This document shows positions 37,143-45,782 of a DNA stretch of 64,000 nt, piece by piece. Source of the DNA: Arthrobacter sp. ES3-54 (GTDB taxonomy: Bacteria > Actinomycetota > Actinomycetes > Actinomycetales > Micrococcaceae); assembly GCF_029504395.1 (NCBI RefSeq), contig NZ_JAQFIF010000008.1, positions 62,001 to 126,000 of the forward strand. The letters run 5' to 3'. The position numbers were made by a program, and so were the translations under genes. Below the pieces are notes generated by a model. It was not told the origin of the DNA and ran no database searches. It saw only the letters and a program-made list of their open reading frames with translations. The first letter of the stretch is position 1; each line of letters opens with the position of its first letter.

Positions 37143-38912
37143 ATGACCGAGCTAATTGCCCCCGCCGTCCCCGCTGACACAGTTTCCACCGACGCAGTCA
37201 CCAGCCCGAATCCTGACGCCGCCCTCCGCCAGCTCGCGGCCGACACCTTCGGGCTCCCCCACCTCCGCGCCGGCCAGCTCGCAGGAATGAAGGCCCTCGT
37301 CACGGGCCGGGACGTCCTCGCCGTGATGCCCACCGGTTACGGCAAGTCGGCCATTTACCAGGTGGCCGCAGTGCAGCTGCACGGGGAGCAGAGCCAGGGG
37401 AAAGCCGCCCAGAACCCAAGCGAGGCAGGCAGCGCAAGGCGCGGTCCCGCCGTCGTGGTTTCCCCGCTGATCGCTTTGCAGGAGGACCAGCTGGACCGAC
37501 TGCTGGAGACGCTGGGCGGGGAGGCCGCCGTCGCCGTCAACTCCGGCCGCAGCGATTCCGAGGTGAACGATGCCTGGGCCGCCGCCGAGCGCGGCGACGC
37601 CGCCCTCATCTTCCTCGCCCCCGAACAGCTCGCGAAGACCGAAACCGTCGAACGGCTCGCGGCCCTGGGCGTCTCGCTGTTCGTGGTGGACGAGGCGCAC
37701 TGCGTCTCCTCCTGGGGCCACGACTTCCGGCCCGACTACCTGCGCCTCGGCGAGGTCCGCGGACAGCTGGGCAACCCGCCCGTCGTCGGCCTCACTGCCA
37801 CCGCTTCTCCTCCGGTGCGCGACGAAATCCAGCAGCGCCTGCGCATGAAGGACCCGCTGGTGCTGGTCCATGGCTTCGACCGGACCAACATCAGCCTGGA
37901 CGTGGTCCGCCACCTCACGGACAGGGACAAGCGCCGCGCCGTGACGGAGCAGGTGGCCGAGCTCAAGGGCCCCGGCCTGTTGTACGCCGCCACCCGCAAG
38001 GACACCGAGGCCTACGCCGCCGAGCTCACCGAACGCGGCCTGCGCGCCGAGGCTTACCACGCCGGCCGGAAGCAGGGCGAGCGGGACCGCGTGCACGAGC
38101 AGTTCCTTGACGACGAACTCGATGTGGTGGTGGCCACCACGGCCTTCGGCATGGGCATCGACAAACCCAACGTCCGCTTCGTCGTCCACGTTGACATCAC
38201 CGAGTCGCTGGACAGCTACTACCAGGAGATCGGCCGCTCCGGGCGCGACGGCGAACCGGCCTCCGCGATCCTGCACTACCGGCCCGAGGACTTGGGCCTG
38301 CGCAAATTCTTCGGCACGCACACCCCGGACGAGGAATCGCTCCTGGCCGTCCTTCAGGTGCTGCGGACCGCCAACGGGCCCGTGACGCAGAAGGCCCTCG
38401 CCGAGCAGACCGGTTTCTCCCCGCGGAAGCTCACCGGTCTGCTGAACCAGCTGCAGGAAACCCGCGCCGTCCGGACCGGCAAGCGCGGCATCCGGCTGGA
38501 GGCGGGCGCGAAGCTGGCCACGGTGGTGGAACGCGCCGTCGAACATGCCGAGGCGCGCCAGCGGGTGGACCGCTCCCGGATCGAGATGATGCGCGGCTAC
38601 GCCGAGACTGACGGCTGCCGGCGCCAGTTCCTGCTCGGCTACTTCGGCGAGGACCTCCCCGAGCCTTGCGGCAACTGCGATACCTGCGCCGACGGTTCCG
38701 CCTACGAGGAGGATTACGACGACGGCGCCGCGGCCGCCGCTGGCGGGGAACCTTTCCCGCTCCAGGCCGCCGTCATCCACAAGGAATGGGGGCCGGGCCT
38801 GGTCATGCGGCATGAGGAGGACGTGATCACGGTGCTGTTCGAACAGGAGGGCTACAAAACGCTGTCCCGCCAGGCCGTGACGGAAGGCAAGCTGCTGACG
38901 CTTGCGCCGTGA
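37143..38912 (+). CDS. RecQ-family ATP-dependent DNA helicase
   Basis: A 589-aa 3'-5' DNA helicase of the RecQ type: motif I MPTGYGKSAIYQ, motif II VVDEAHCVSSWGHDFRPDYL, TATASPPVRDEI, motif V TTAFGMGIDKPNVRFVVH and motif VI YYQEIGRSGRDG. The zinc-binding subdomain follows, with CRRQFLLGYFGEDLPEPCGN, CDTC. There is no HRDC domain; instead the protein ends in a short module (IHKEWGPGLVMRHEEDVITV) common in actinobacterial RecQ-like proteins. An Ala/Ser-rich insert sits between motifs I and Ia. GGAG precedes the ATG. It functions in recombination and repair. Confidence 0.9.
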   Translation: MTELIAPAVPADTVSTDAVTSPNPDAALRQLAADTFGLPHLRAGQLAGMKALVTGRDVLAVMPTGYGKSAIYQVAAVQLHGEQSQGKAAQNPSEAGSARRGPAVVVSPLIALQEDQLDRLLETLGGEAAVAVNSGRSDSEVNDAWAAAERGDAALIFLAPEQLAKTETVERLAALGVSLFVVDEAHCVSSWGHDFRPDYLRLGEVRGQLGNPPVVGLTATASPPVRDEIQQRLRMKDPLVLVHGFDRTNISLDVVRHLTDRDKRRAVTEQVAELKGPGLLYAATRKDTEAYAAELTERGLRAEAYHAGRKQGERDRVHEQFLDDELDVVVATTAFGMGIDKPNVRFVVHVDITESLDSYYQEIGRSGRDGEPASAILHYRPEDLGLRKFFGTHTPDEESLLAVLQVLRTANGPVTQKALAEQTGFSPRKLTGLLNQLQETRAVRTGKRGIRLEAGAKLATVVERAVEHAEARQRVDRSRIEMMRGYAETDGCRRQFLLGYFGEDLPEPCGNCDTCADGSAYEEDYDDGAAAAAGGEPFPLQAAVIHKEWGPGLVMRHEEDVITVLFEQEGYKTLSRQAVTEGKLLTLAP

Positions 38913-38971
38913 CCGGCCATTGCCAGCCCGATCCGCTTCCGTGAGCGTCCGCAGGATGCCAGAGTTGAAAG

Positions 38972-39424
38972 ATGAATGCGGAAACTGGCGGGCTGGTCCT
39001 GAACCTGGAGTGCACGCTGGAAGCTCTCCCGGATGAAGTCTTCAGGATGCTGACGGAACCGGCCGAACTGGTGAAGTGGTGGGGTCCGCACGGCTTCACC
39101 ATCCCTTCAGCCGAACTCAACCTCACCGAAGGCGGCCGCTACCGATTCCGCATGACACCACCGGACGGCGAACCGTTCCACCTCTCAGGCGAGTTCCTGG
39201 AGATCGATCCTCCATGGCGCCTGGTCTACACCTTCCGCTGGGAGGAACCGGCGCCAGACGACCGAGAAACCGTCGTCGACCTTTCACTCGGGAGTTTCGG
39301 CAAAGGCACGCGCCTGGTGCTCGCGCAGGGACCGTTCCTGACGGAGGAACGGCTGGACCTGCACCGCAACGGATGGACCGAGTCGTTCGAGAAATTGCAG
39401 GCGGTATTGGAGAGCCGCGCCTGA
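38972..39424 (+). CDS. SRPBCC / AHSA1-type protein
   Basis: A 150-aa START-like fold protein with AHSA1 signatures: VLNLECTLEALPDEVFRMLT, ELVKWWGPHGFTIPSAEL, GGRYRFRM, FLEIDPPWRLVYTFRWEE and a C-terminal GWTESFEKLQAVLE. The family binds hydrophobic ligands or assists other proteins; the ligand is not predictable. It is 60 bases behind RecQ on the same strand but has no functional tie to it. Confidence 0.85.
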   Translation: MNAETGGLVLNLECTLEALPDEVFRMLTEPAELVKWWGPHGFTIPSAELNLTEGGRYRFRMTPPDGEPFHLSGEFLEIDPPWRLVYTFRWEEPAPDDRETVVDLSLGSFGKGTRLVLAQGPFLTEERLDLHRNGWTESFEKLQAVLESRA

Positions 39425-39603
39425 GGAAACCCCGGGATGTGGATTTGATCCCTCTTTGGCGGCGTTCTGTGATCGCTTGGTGTCACTCTAAGGGGGATGC
39501 GACCCGACTAGTTCGTGAGTGCTCGCCACCGTCTATGAAATGTTGCTGCCGCGTCGAAACGCGTGCGTAGCCGATCAGTTTCGTCATGGGCTGCTCCGAT
39601 GTG

Positions 39604-39664
39604 TCTCGTAACTAACGGTGGCTACAGCGATTCCATCAGAAGGTTGTGAGACATAGTTACGAGA
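39604..39664. repeat. 11-bp inverted repeat, GTCTC type
   Basis: tctcgtaacta and tagttacgaga are exact inverted copies 39 bases apart, with gttgtgagaca just inside the right arm as a weaker third copy of the same word. The layout is like a multi-site resolvase binding region. Confidence 0.6.
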
Positions 39665-39734
39665 ATCGCTGGCCGCGGACGAACTCGTACGATTCCACGA
39701 AAATTAAGGCACTGCCTTCGTCGCGGTCGTTCAG

Positions 39735-39770
39735 TCGGTGAGACGTCTCAAATCTTAAGGGTTGCGAGAC
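39735..39770. repeat. 36-bp recombination-site-like element, copy at left border
   Basis: It matches 46640-46675 at 29 of 36 positions by direct comparison. It is an imperfect palindrome: gtctcaaatct on one arm, and agggttgcgagac, the reverse of gtctcgcaaccct, on the other. Such two-armed sites with a short core are typical of serine recombinases. Confidence 0.6.
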
Positions 39771-39873
39771 TGAGGGATGAGATCATTGCCCTCGCTTCGT
39801 GGCTGGTGCATTCTTGCCCTGCGACCTTAATCGACGGTCAGTCGCCTTCGTTCACCTTGTCCGACTCGTCTCG

Positions 39874-40872
39874 CTATGCGCGGGCACTTCCCGTTGTCGC
39901 AGTGCGGGCGGCAATGGCGAGGGTGAAGGCTGTTGCGAGCCCGAGTATCGTCCAGGCGTAAATTTCCCAGCCGGGGAGGCTAGTTGTGGCAAGCCAGCGG
40001 ATGGCGTAGTTGGTGGTCGCGCCCACGGGGAACGTAAACACCCAGAACGCTGGTGAGAAGGGCAGCTTGCGATACTCGGGGAGGAGCATGACCTGCATTA
40101 GCGCCATGATTGCCAGCACACCGGTGAGCCCGAACTGCACGGTCCCTACGGGTCCCGGGTGTGACACAATCCAGGCGATGTTGGCCGTTGCAGGCGCAGC
40201 CAGGTATGCGGACAGTCCGGTCTTGGCTGCTGGCGCCAGCGCGCCTCCGGTCATGAGCCGGACGGTGACGACGGTGCCCACGACAAGCCAAAAGAATACG
40301 CCGACGCCAAACGTAGCCATTGCCGCATCATGGACGTGGAGGCTTGCAAATCCGATGCTCGCAACGAAGGACCCGGCAACGACAGGCAGCAGGTAGCCGG
40401 GATGGATGGACTGCATCGATACCCCGCCTGTCACCCAGTGGGCGAGAAGTTGTGCGGCGACGATGGCCAGGGCGGCGATGGACGCCACACACAGCCAGGC
40501 ACCCCAGGGCGGCAAATACTGGCTGTAGTGGGAGGAAAGCAGGATCCCGACGAGTGGAATAAAGGATGCGAAAGGCCCTGCCACCTCGTGCTTGAGGTCA
40601 GAACGGAATGTTCCTTTCCGCCGAAGGCCCCGGAACACGTACAGGACGGTCAGGACCAGCCACAGGGCGGTGGCTGCTCCGTAGAGAGTTTCCTCAGGCC
40701 ATAGTGGGGATCCGAGGGTGCCCCTTGCGGCGGACCAGGCGCCGCCCAGGCCGGCAAGCCCCAACGGTACGCCGAACCGGCTCAACTCATGCATCCCTGG
40801 CTCGGCGTTCAGAGGCTCAACAGGTTCGTGAGCGGCAGGTGCCAGGGCAACAGCGGCGGCACTATGTGTCAT
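39874..40872 (-). CDS. TDT/SLAC1-family transporter (TehA-like)
   Basis: A 332-aa integral membrane protein with about ten hydrophobic segments, of the tellurite-resistance/dicarboxylate transporter (TDT, SLAC1) family. Family traits: FGVPLGLAGLGGAWSAA at the first helix, ALWLVLTVLYVFRGLRRKG, AGPFASFIPLVGILLSSHY, HPGYLLPVVAGSFVAS, and PFSPAFWVFTFPVGATTNYA near the end. These proteins are anion channels or efflux carriers; the substrate is unknown. ATGA overlap with the thioesterase gene upstream makes a two-gene operon. Confidence 0.85.
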   Translation of the reverse strand: MTHSAAAVALAPAAHEPVEPLNAEPGMHELSRFGVPLGLAGLGGAWSAARGTLGSPLWPEETLYGAATALWLVLTVLYVFRGLRRKGTFRSDLKHEVAGPFASFIPLVGILLSSHYSQYLPPWGAWLCVASIAALAIVAAQLLAHWVTGGVSMQSIHPGYLLPVVAGSFVASIGFASLHVHDAAMATFGVGVFFWLVVGTVVTVRLMTGGALAPAAKTGLSAYLAAPATANIAWIVSHPGPVGTVQFGLTGVLAIMALMQVMLLPEYRKLPFSPAFWVFTFPVGATTNYAIRWLATTSLPGWEIYAWTILGLATAFTLAIAARTATTGSARA

Positions 40873-41393
40873 GGTGTCAGCGCCTCCGGTTGGTGGGGAA
40901 AGACGAGGAGTGTGCTTGTGGCGGTGGCGAGGAGTTCACCTTCGGTGGTGCAGAGGCGGCCCTCGGTGAAAATCAGCCGCGAACCAGCTTTCACCACTGA
41001 CCCCTCTGCACGAAGGGCGCCCTTCCGAAGCGTGACGGGCCGAAGGTACTTCACCGCCAGGTCGATGGAGGTGTATCCAAGCCCTGCTGCCAAGGTGGTG
41101 TGTGCTGCGCAGCCGAGGGCCGTGTCAAGGAGAGTGCAGGCCAGGCCGCCGTGCACCATTCCAAGGGGGTTGTAGTGGGCTTCACTTGGACGGCACTTGA
41201 ATTCGACGTGCCCATGTGTAGCTTCGACGAGATCGAACTTCATCAGGGACGCGATCGGCGGCGGCGCTATGCTTCCCTCGCGGAGGCCGGAAAAGTAGTC
41301 CATACCGGACAGGCGTGGCAGTTGTTGGAGGGCGATTGCCGGATCCGTCCAGGTGAAGGTCTCCGAGCGCTCTGCGCAGGTGTTGCTTGTCAT
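40869..41393 (-). CDS. PaaI-type hotdog thioesterase
   Basis: A 174-aa protein with one hotdog domain: HYNPLGMVHGGLACTLLDTA holds the family's HGG-type motif, and TSIDLAVKYLRPVTLRKGAL the second half. PaaI-like enzymes hydrolyse acyl-CoA thioesters, often aromatic. The N-terminal 40 residues are an extension (LQQLPRLSGMDYFSGLREG). Its stop overlaps the transporter start. The operon context does not name a substrate. Confidence 0.85.
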   Translation of the reverse strand: MTSNTCAERSETFTWTDPAIALQQLPRLSGMDYFSGLREGSIAPPPIASLMKFDLVEATHGHVEFKCRPSEAHYNPLGMVHGGLACTLLDTALGCAAHTTLAAGLGYTSIDLAVKYLRPVTLRKGALRAEGSVVKAGSRLIFTEGRLCTTEGELLATATSTLLVFPHQPEALTP

Positions 41394-41458
41394 GAATGTA
41401 TCTCTCTGAGTTTTAAGAGGTCTTCAGCCTTTGCCGCGGTCTTGCGGAGGTGCCGCGG

Positions 41459-41688
41459 TCATGCGGAGGCGGCTGCCAGAGCAGGGTACAGATCCGAGAT
41501 TGGCCCCGACAGCCCAAGTCTCACTCCTGCAGTGATGTCGTCCACGATGACCTCGTAATCTCCCTTAGACGGCGGGCTCTCGCATACACCTTGGCCGTGC
41601 CCCTGGCGAGGGCCTGTTCTACGAGTTCGGGGCCGAGCCCTCCATTCGCACCGGTGACAAGGACGACGACACCAGACAGCAGTGGCAT
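41459..41688 (-). pseudogene. Short-chain dehydrogenase remnant (internal deletion plus frameshift)
   Basis: From ATG 41688 the frame reads VVVLVTGANGGLGPELVEQA then LARGTAKVYA, an intact Rossmann start with the TGxxxGxG motif. After about 45 residues it jumps, in another frame, to DYEVIVDDITAGVRLGLSGP, the normal C-terminus of this SDR group, ending at 41459. About 150 central residues, including the Tyr/Lys active site, are missing. It is divergent from the HxlR gene, which probably once controlled it. Confidence 0.8.
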
Positions 41689-41815
41689 GAATTCTCCTGA
41701 ACTCGGCAGGGCGGCGACGCGGTTTGCTGCAGCCTTCGAAAGTCAGGTTAGCTGAGTCGGTTTGATTTTCCAACTAACTTGTATGCTGATAGAAAGCACT
41801 GAAAGCAGGTAAGTC

Positions 41816-42304
41816 ATGACACCAACCGATACGGCCAGGGACGCGCCCAGGGCATGTTTCATCGCAGCAGGGCTCGAGGTGCTGGGAGAGCGGTGGGCGC
41901 TGCTGGCCCTTCGGGAGATGTCCCTGGGCGTTCATCGGTTCGACCAGATAGCCCGTAATACAGGCGCCTCCCGCGACATCCTGACAAGCCGGCTGCGGAC
42001 GCTCGAAAGCCATGGCGTTATTGAGCGCGTCCAATATTCCGAGCACCCCCCGCGCCATGAGTACCACCTCACAACGTCCGGGGCCGAGATTGCTCCCATT
42101 CTCATCTCACTCGCGGCCTGGAGCAGTACCTGGATGCGCGACGAGACCCCCCGCGCCTCCTACCGGCACAGTTGCGGGGCCGACCTGGAACCGGTGCTGA
42201 CCTGCGCGGAATGCGGCGAGGAATTCAGGCCGGGCAGTCTGATGCTGGGACCGCTTGTGTCTACGGCCGACCCGGTCCCGGTGAACCAGCAACGACAAAT
42301 TTGA
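41816..42304 (+). CDS. HxlR-family transcriptional regulator
   Basis: A 162-aa winged-helix regulator: ARACFIAAGLEVLGERWALL at the start, LREMSLGVHRFDQIARNTGA then SRDILTSRLRTLESHGVIER as the DNA-reading part, and HEYHLTTSGAEIAPIL as the wing. The C-terminal tail has CGADLEP, then CAECGEEF, a possible metal or redox site. HxlR proteins often sense reactive electrophiles. The adjacent SDR target is a pseudogene, so the regulator may now be orphaned. Confidence 0.88.
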   Translation: MTPTDTARDAPRACFIAAGLEVLGERWALLALREMSLGVHRFDQIARNTGASRDILTSRLRTLESHGVIERVQYSEHPPRHEYHLTTSGAEIAPILISLAAWSSTWMRDETPRASYRHSCGADLEPVLTCAECGEEFRPGSLMLGPLVSTADPVPVNQQRQI

Positions 42305-42375
42305 AGGGCGACGAGGTGGTCTCCTGTTGCGGCAAACCATGGAATATCGATAAGACGTACATCAGGAGCAGATAG

Positions 42376-42906
42376 ATGTCCGGCAATCCGGCAGTGACAC
42401 TGCAAATAGTTGACTTTGAAGACCCCAGAGCAGCCCGTCTGCGGGATCTGCTAACAGACGAGCTTCTCGCCCGATACGCTACCGAAGAGGAGCCTCATCT
42501 TTCCGAAGCAGCGCAGAAAGCGCTCTCCGTGCCACCGCAAGATTTCATCGCCAATGTCCTGGTACTTAATACCGTAGGTGAAGCCATAGGGCACGGCGCT
42601 CTTCGCCGGTTAGATGGGGAGTGGGAGGTCAAACGGGTCATTACAGACCCTGCAGCCCGAGGTATGGGCGCTGCGACCGTACTCATGGCTGAACTCGAGA
42701 GGATTGCCGCCAGTGCCGGCGCCCGTCGCGTTATCCTGCAAACCGGGGGCAAGCAGCCGGAAGCTGAAGCCTTTTACCGGAAACTTGGATACCGGCAGAT
42801 ACCAACATATCCTCCCTACGAGGACGCCATCCCGACGTCGATCTGCTTTGCAAAACAGCTTCAGCCTATGAAGGACCGGCTCCCGTCCGTTCTCGGCCAG
42901 GAATAG
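42376..42906 (+). CDS. GNAT-family N-acetyltransferase
   Basis: A 176-aa GNAT protein: EAIGHGALRRLDGEWEVKRV and the acetyl-CoA loop PAARGMGAATVLMAELERIA are the core, followed by GARRVILQTGGKQPEAEAFY, RKLGYRQI. It transfers an acetyl group to an amine on an unknown small molecule or protein. ATG 42376 follows AGGAGCAG. It is 70 bases downstream of HxlR on the same strand. Confidence 0.85.
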   Translation: MSGNPAVTLQIVDFEDPRAARLRDLLTDELLARYATEEEPHLSEAAQKALSVPPQDFIANVLVLNTVGEAIGHGALRRLDGEWEVKRVITDPAARGMGAATVLMAELERIAASAGARRVILQTGGKQPEAEAFYRKLGYRQIPTYPPYEDAIPTSICFAKQLQPMKDRLPSVLGQE

Positions 42907-43037
42907 AGGTCCGGCCGTCGGCAAAAAAGGTCCATCTCTGACATGAGCGATTCGTCTCGCTCGAACCACGATAGTGGACCTTTCGTAAGCTACGGCGGCG
43001 GGGCAACGGCGCAACTACGCCCCGGCAGGAGAGTGCT

Positions 43038-43092
43038 TCACCCCAACTTGGCGTGACGCATGTACTGGTAGACGGTTTCCCTGGGCAATAAG
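43038..43092 (-). pseudogene. Possible C-terminal remnant of a serine resolvase
   Basis: The minus strand reads PRETVYQYMRHAKLG then stop. This resembles the end of the helix-turn-helix that closes serine resolvases (SRETVYQYLR). Only about 18 codons remain, so the call is tentative, but it lies within 160 bases of a GTCTC recombination-like element. Confidence 0.35.
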
Positions 43093-43316
43093 ACGAGTCC
43101 ACTCAGTCAGGAGCGCCTTGGCTCAGGCAGCTTTGGGCATCCCATGCAGGGAACCTCGGAAACAAGAACAAGTAGCTGCCCTATCCACCTCGGGTGTCTC
43201 GAAACCCCATTGCCTCAAAACGCTACGGATATGTGACGCGTCGTGGGCGCACTCAGCGCAAGCCGTGGCGTTCGATGTTCTGGCCGTGCCCGGAAGGCGT
43301 AACTTATAGTTTCAGA

Positions 43317-43329
43317 CGATACCGTATCG
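43317..43329. promoter_or_regulatory. MarR operator cgataccgtatcg
   Basis: A 13-bp palindrome 30 bases before the MarR start. The same palindrome, in its complementary form, lies between azoR and the nitroreductase gene (44939-44951). The shared site in one block argues for a MarR regulon of three promoters. Confidence 0.7.
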
Positions 43330-43358
43330 AATGAGCGGATGGCTGGTAATGTGTCTTT

Positions 43359-43844
43359 ATGGCCGCCGACGTTCCTCACCAAACCACCGCCTCGCGCGCG
43401 ACCGACCGCCCCGGGGATACCTCGCCTTTCGCTCTCGGCTTGCTGCTGCGCCGGGCGCACTGGCAAGCGGCCGCGGTGATGGCGGAGGCGCTCGGGCCGC
43501 TCGGTATCGAGTTGCGGCATTTCGCCGTGCTGATCGTCCTGGTCAACCGTGGGCCCACAGTGCAGCGAGACCTGGCGACGGCGACGGGGTCGGACAAGGC
43601 GGGAATCATGCGGGTCGTGGATGACCTGGAGCGCATGGGGCTGGCTCTACGCAAGACCGTTCCAGGGGACCGGCGGGTGCGGGCTGTGGAGATCACACCT
43701 CAGGGTGTCGAGCTTTTCGATGCGGCCCATCTGGCGGCGGAGCCGCTGGCTGAGCGACTGGTCGCCGAACTGGGGCCCGGCGAGCCCGAGCAGCTGACGG
43801 ATCTGCTCACCCGCTTCGCTCATCCCGCAGACCACCAGGCATAA
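43359..43844 (+). CDS. MarR-family transcriptional regulator
   Basis: A 161-aa winged-helix regulator: FALGLLLRRAHWQAAAVMAE, ALGPLGIELRHFAVLIVLVN, TVQRDLATATGSDKAGIMRV (recognition helix), VDDLERMGLALRKTVPGDRR and VRAVEITPQGVELF (wing). MarR proteins are usually repressors relieved by phenolics, quinones or oxidants, which fits the azoreductase and nitroreductase next door. The palindromes at 43317 and 44939 are its likely binding sites. No strong ribosome site precedes the ATG. Confidence 0.88.
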   Translation: MAADVPHQTTASRATDRPGDTSPFALGLLLRRAHWQAAAVMAEALGPLGIELRHFAVLIVLVNRGPTVQRDLATATGSDKAGIMRVVDDLERMGLALRKTVPGDRRVRAVEITPQGVELFDAAHLAAEPLAERLVAELGPGEPEQLTDLLTRFAHPADHQA

Positions 43845-44220
43845 GCGCGCCCGCGCACACCGTCTGCCTGCCACGCCGGAGCGCCTCGTCTCATGCGGCT
43901 TCCACGGCGAACCCCGCCCTGAGAGCCGCGGCCATCGTTGCTACGCGTCGGCCCTGGCTGCAGGCGACTGTCGGGGCTTCGTCGCCAACGGGGGCCGAGT
44001 TGTCCGCACGGCTGCCGCACCACATATCTGATCGGCGCTGTGCGCTTCACCCTCCGTCGTCTCGATGCGCGCCCCGCCGACAGGCGAACGCACGGCCGCC
44101 CCAGTGCCGGCCACCTGCCCCGGGCGCAGGGCCCCACCGGCACCGTCGGAGCGGGCGCAGGCGCCAGGACGCCGTGTGCCGTCCTGGGGCCAGGCGTCAC
44201 ACGGCGTCTGCCGTCAGTGG
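43845..44220. other. GC-rich gap between convergent genes
   Basis: About 375 bases between MarR and azoR. No ORF with a recognisable product; the reading frames here are Arg/Pro/Ala-rich and look like shadows of very GC-rich DNA. It contains dense imperfect hairpins that may terminate both genes. Confidence 0.5.
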
Positions 44221-44871
44221 TTACGCGGCGAGGCGCTCCACGAGTTCCTTGGCCTTGGTGATCGCATCCTCGAAGGCGCGCTTGCGGGACGCCTCGTAAA
44301 GGGGGACCAGTTCTGACATGGCCGGGTTGCGGGGGGCCATGGTGAGTTCCGGGACGATGAAGTCGAGGTCCAGGCCGAGGGTGCCCGTGAGGACGGCCTC
44401 CAGGTAGTTCTGTACGAACTCGTAGCCCTCGCGCGGGGTGCCCGGAGCGTAAGAGCCGCCGCGGCTGGCGACGACGACAACCGGGGCGCCTTGGGCGGAG
44501 GGCGTCTCGCCCGCGGTGCGGCCGAGCAGGAGCACGCTGTCCAGCCACGCCTTGAGGGTCGACGGGATCGAGAAGTTGTACATGGGGGCACCGATCAGGA
44601 CGGCGTCCGCCTGCTCCAACTCCTCGATGAGCTTCACGCGCGCGGCGAACGCGGCGGACTGCTCCGGGGTGTGCTCAGTGGGGGCGGCGTAACCGGCGGA
44701 CCAGGCGTCGGCGGTGATGTGCGGGACAGGGTTGGCAGCGAGGTCGCGGTAGATCACCGCGCCCTCCGGGTGCCGCTCCTCCCAGGTCTTGCGGAAGGCG
44801 GCCGTGACCGAACGGGACGAGGACGCCTCGCCGTGGAACACGGACGAGTCGATGTGAAGCAGCGTAGCCAA
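44221..44871 (-). CDS. azoR: FMN-dependent NADH-azoreductase
   Basis: A 216-aa flavodoxin-fold reductase: LLHIDSSVFHGEASSSRSVT (phosphate loop) at the start, ADAVLIGAPMYNFSIPSTLK with the FMN-contacting PMYNF motif, and SRGGSYAPGTPREGYEFV. AzoR enzymes reduce quinones and azo compounds with NAD(P)H, protecting against electrophiles. It is divergent from the nitroreductase gene, with the MarR-type palindrome between them, so both are probably controlled by the MarR regulator at 43359. Confidence 0.9.
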   Translation of the reverse strand: MATLLHIDSSVFHGEASSSRSVTAAFRKTWEERHPEGAVIYRDLAANPVPHITADAWSAGYAAPTEHTPEQSAAFAARVKLIEELEQADAVLIGAPMYNFSIPSTLKAWLDSVLLLGRTAGETPSAQGAPVVVVASRGGSYAPGTPREGYEFVQNYLEAVLTGTLGLDLDFIVPELTMAPRNPAMSELVPLYEASRKRAFEDAITKAKELVERLAA

Positions 44872-44938
44872 TGGACTTTCTCCTTAAGGTTCACTGCCCG
44901 AGGCAGGGAACCAAGGGCTGAGGTTAAATGATTGCACA

Positions 44939-44951
44939 CGATACGGTATCG
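44939..44951. promoter_or_regulatory. MarR operator cgatacggtatcg (divergent promoter)
   Basis: The 13-bp near-palindrome is the exact complement of the site before the MarR gene (cgataccgtatcg). A further half-site gtgatacc follows at 44953. It lies between the divergent azoR and nitroreductase genes. Confidence 0.7.
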
Positions 44952-45011
44952 AGTGATACCATCTTGGATGTAACGAACGAAGATCCGTTGAGAAGATGGA
45001 GGTGGGCGATA

Positions 45012-45683
45012 ATGGACGTCTATGAGGCGGCCACGAGCCGACGGGCTGTGCGCGGGTTCACCGACCGGCCCGTCCCGAGGGAGACGCTGGAGCGCGTGCT
45101 CTCTGCCGCGGCCTGGGCGCCGTCCGGATCAAACATCCAGCCGTGGCACGCCTACGTGCTGACCGGTGGGCCGCTGGCAGAGCTCAAGGAGCGCGCCAGC
45201 GAGCGAGTGGCCACAGGTGACCCCTGGGATGAGCCGGAGTACGAGATGTACCCGCCCGAACTGAAGTCCCGCTACCGTGAGCGCCGATCCGCCTTCGGCG
45301 AGCAGCGCTACGGAGCGCTCGGCATTCCGCGCCAGGACATAGACGCGCGCCAGAGGGCCGCTGCCGCGAACTGGGACTGCTTCGGCGCACCCGCTGCCCT
45401 GTTCTGCTACATCCACCGCGACATGGGTCGGCCTCAATGGGCCGACGTCGGCATGTATCTGCAGACGGTCATGCTGGTGCTGCGCGCCGAAGGGCTGCAC
45501 AGCTGCACGCAGATGGCATGGGCGAAGTACTACAAGACCGTCGCGGAGGTCCTTTCGCCCCCGGACGAGCTCATCCTCTTCACGGGCATGTCGATCGGGT
45601 TCGAAGACGTCACGGTAGCGGATGCCCGTATAGGCCGGGCGCCGCTCGACGAGACGGTCACGTTCGTCGATGATGGTCTCTAA
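45012..45683 (+). CDS. Nitroreductase family protein
   Basis: A 223-aa FMN nitroreductase: YEAATSRRAVRGFTDRPVPR (FMN phosphate contacts SRR..R), AAAWAPSGSNIQPWHAYVLT (the APSGSNxQPW motif), YLQTVMLVLRAEGLHSCTQM and a C-terminal GMSIGFEDV. It reduces nitroaromatics or quinones with NAD(P)H. I chose ATG 45012 after GGAGGTGGG; a longer frame from 44928 would place the operator inside the gene. Part of the MarR-controlled redox block. Confidence 0.88.
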   Translation: MDVYEAATSRRAVRGFTDRPVPRETLERVLSAAAWAPSGSNIQPWHAYVLTGGPLAELKERASERVATGDPWDEPEYEMYPPELKSRYRERRSAFGEQRYGALGIPRQDIDARQRAAAANWDCFGAPAALFCYIHRDMGRPQWADVGMYLQTVMLVLRAEGLHSCTQMAWAKYYKTVAEVLSPPDELILFTGMSIGFEDVTVADARIGRAPLDETVTFVDDGL

Positions 45684-45782
45684 CGCGGCCATTCCTCGGC
45701 CGATCAAGGCGCCGTTTCCTGCCGCGCCCCAATAGCGGCTCATATGTCATATTGCGCACGTAACCCCAACGAAAGGCATGTC

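Larger units (their letters stand above)
39425..39873. other. Non-coding stretch with recombination-site-like repeats
   Basis: No gene recognised in about 450 bases. It contains a perfect 11-bp inverted repeat tctcgtaacta (39604-39614) / tagttacgaga (39654-39664) and, at 39735-39770, an element beginning tcggtgagacgtctca that recurs at 46640. It marks the left border of the accessory patchwork. Confidence 0.6.
42907..43358. other. Non-coding stretch with possible resolvase tail and a GTCTC element
   Basis: No intact gene in about 450 bases. It holds a possible recombinase remnant (43038-43092, minus), a GTCTCGAAACCC word (43196-43207) matching the elements at 39.7, 46.6 and 54.6 kb, and the MarR-block operator (43317-43329). 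Confidence 0.5.

Noticed and set aside
37152..38813. 553-codon reverse frame opposite RecQ
   Set aside because: It is the antisense of a high-GC gene; the forward strand has all RecQ motifs.
43845..44220. Small Arg/Pro-rich proteins between MarR and azoR
   Set aside because: Several overlapping frames are open only because the DNA is very GC-rich; none has a ribosome site or family likeness.
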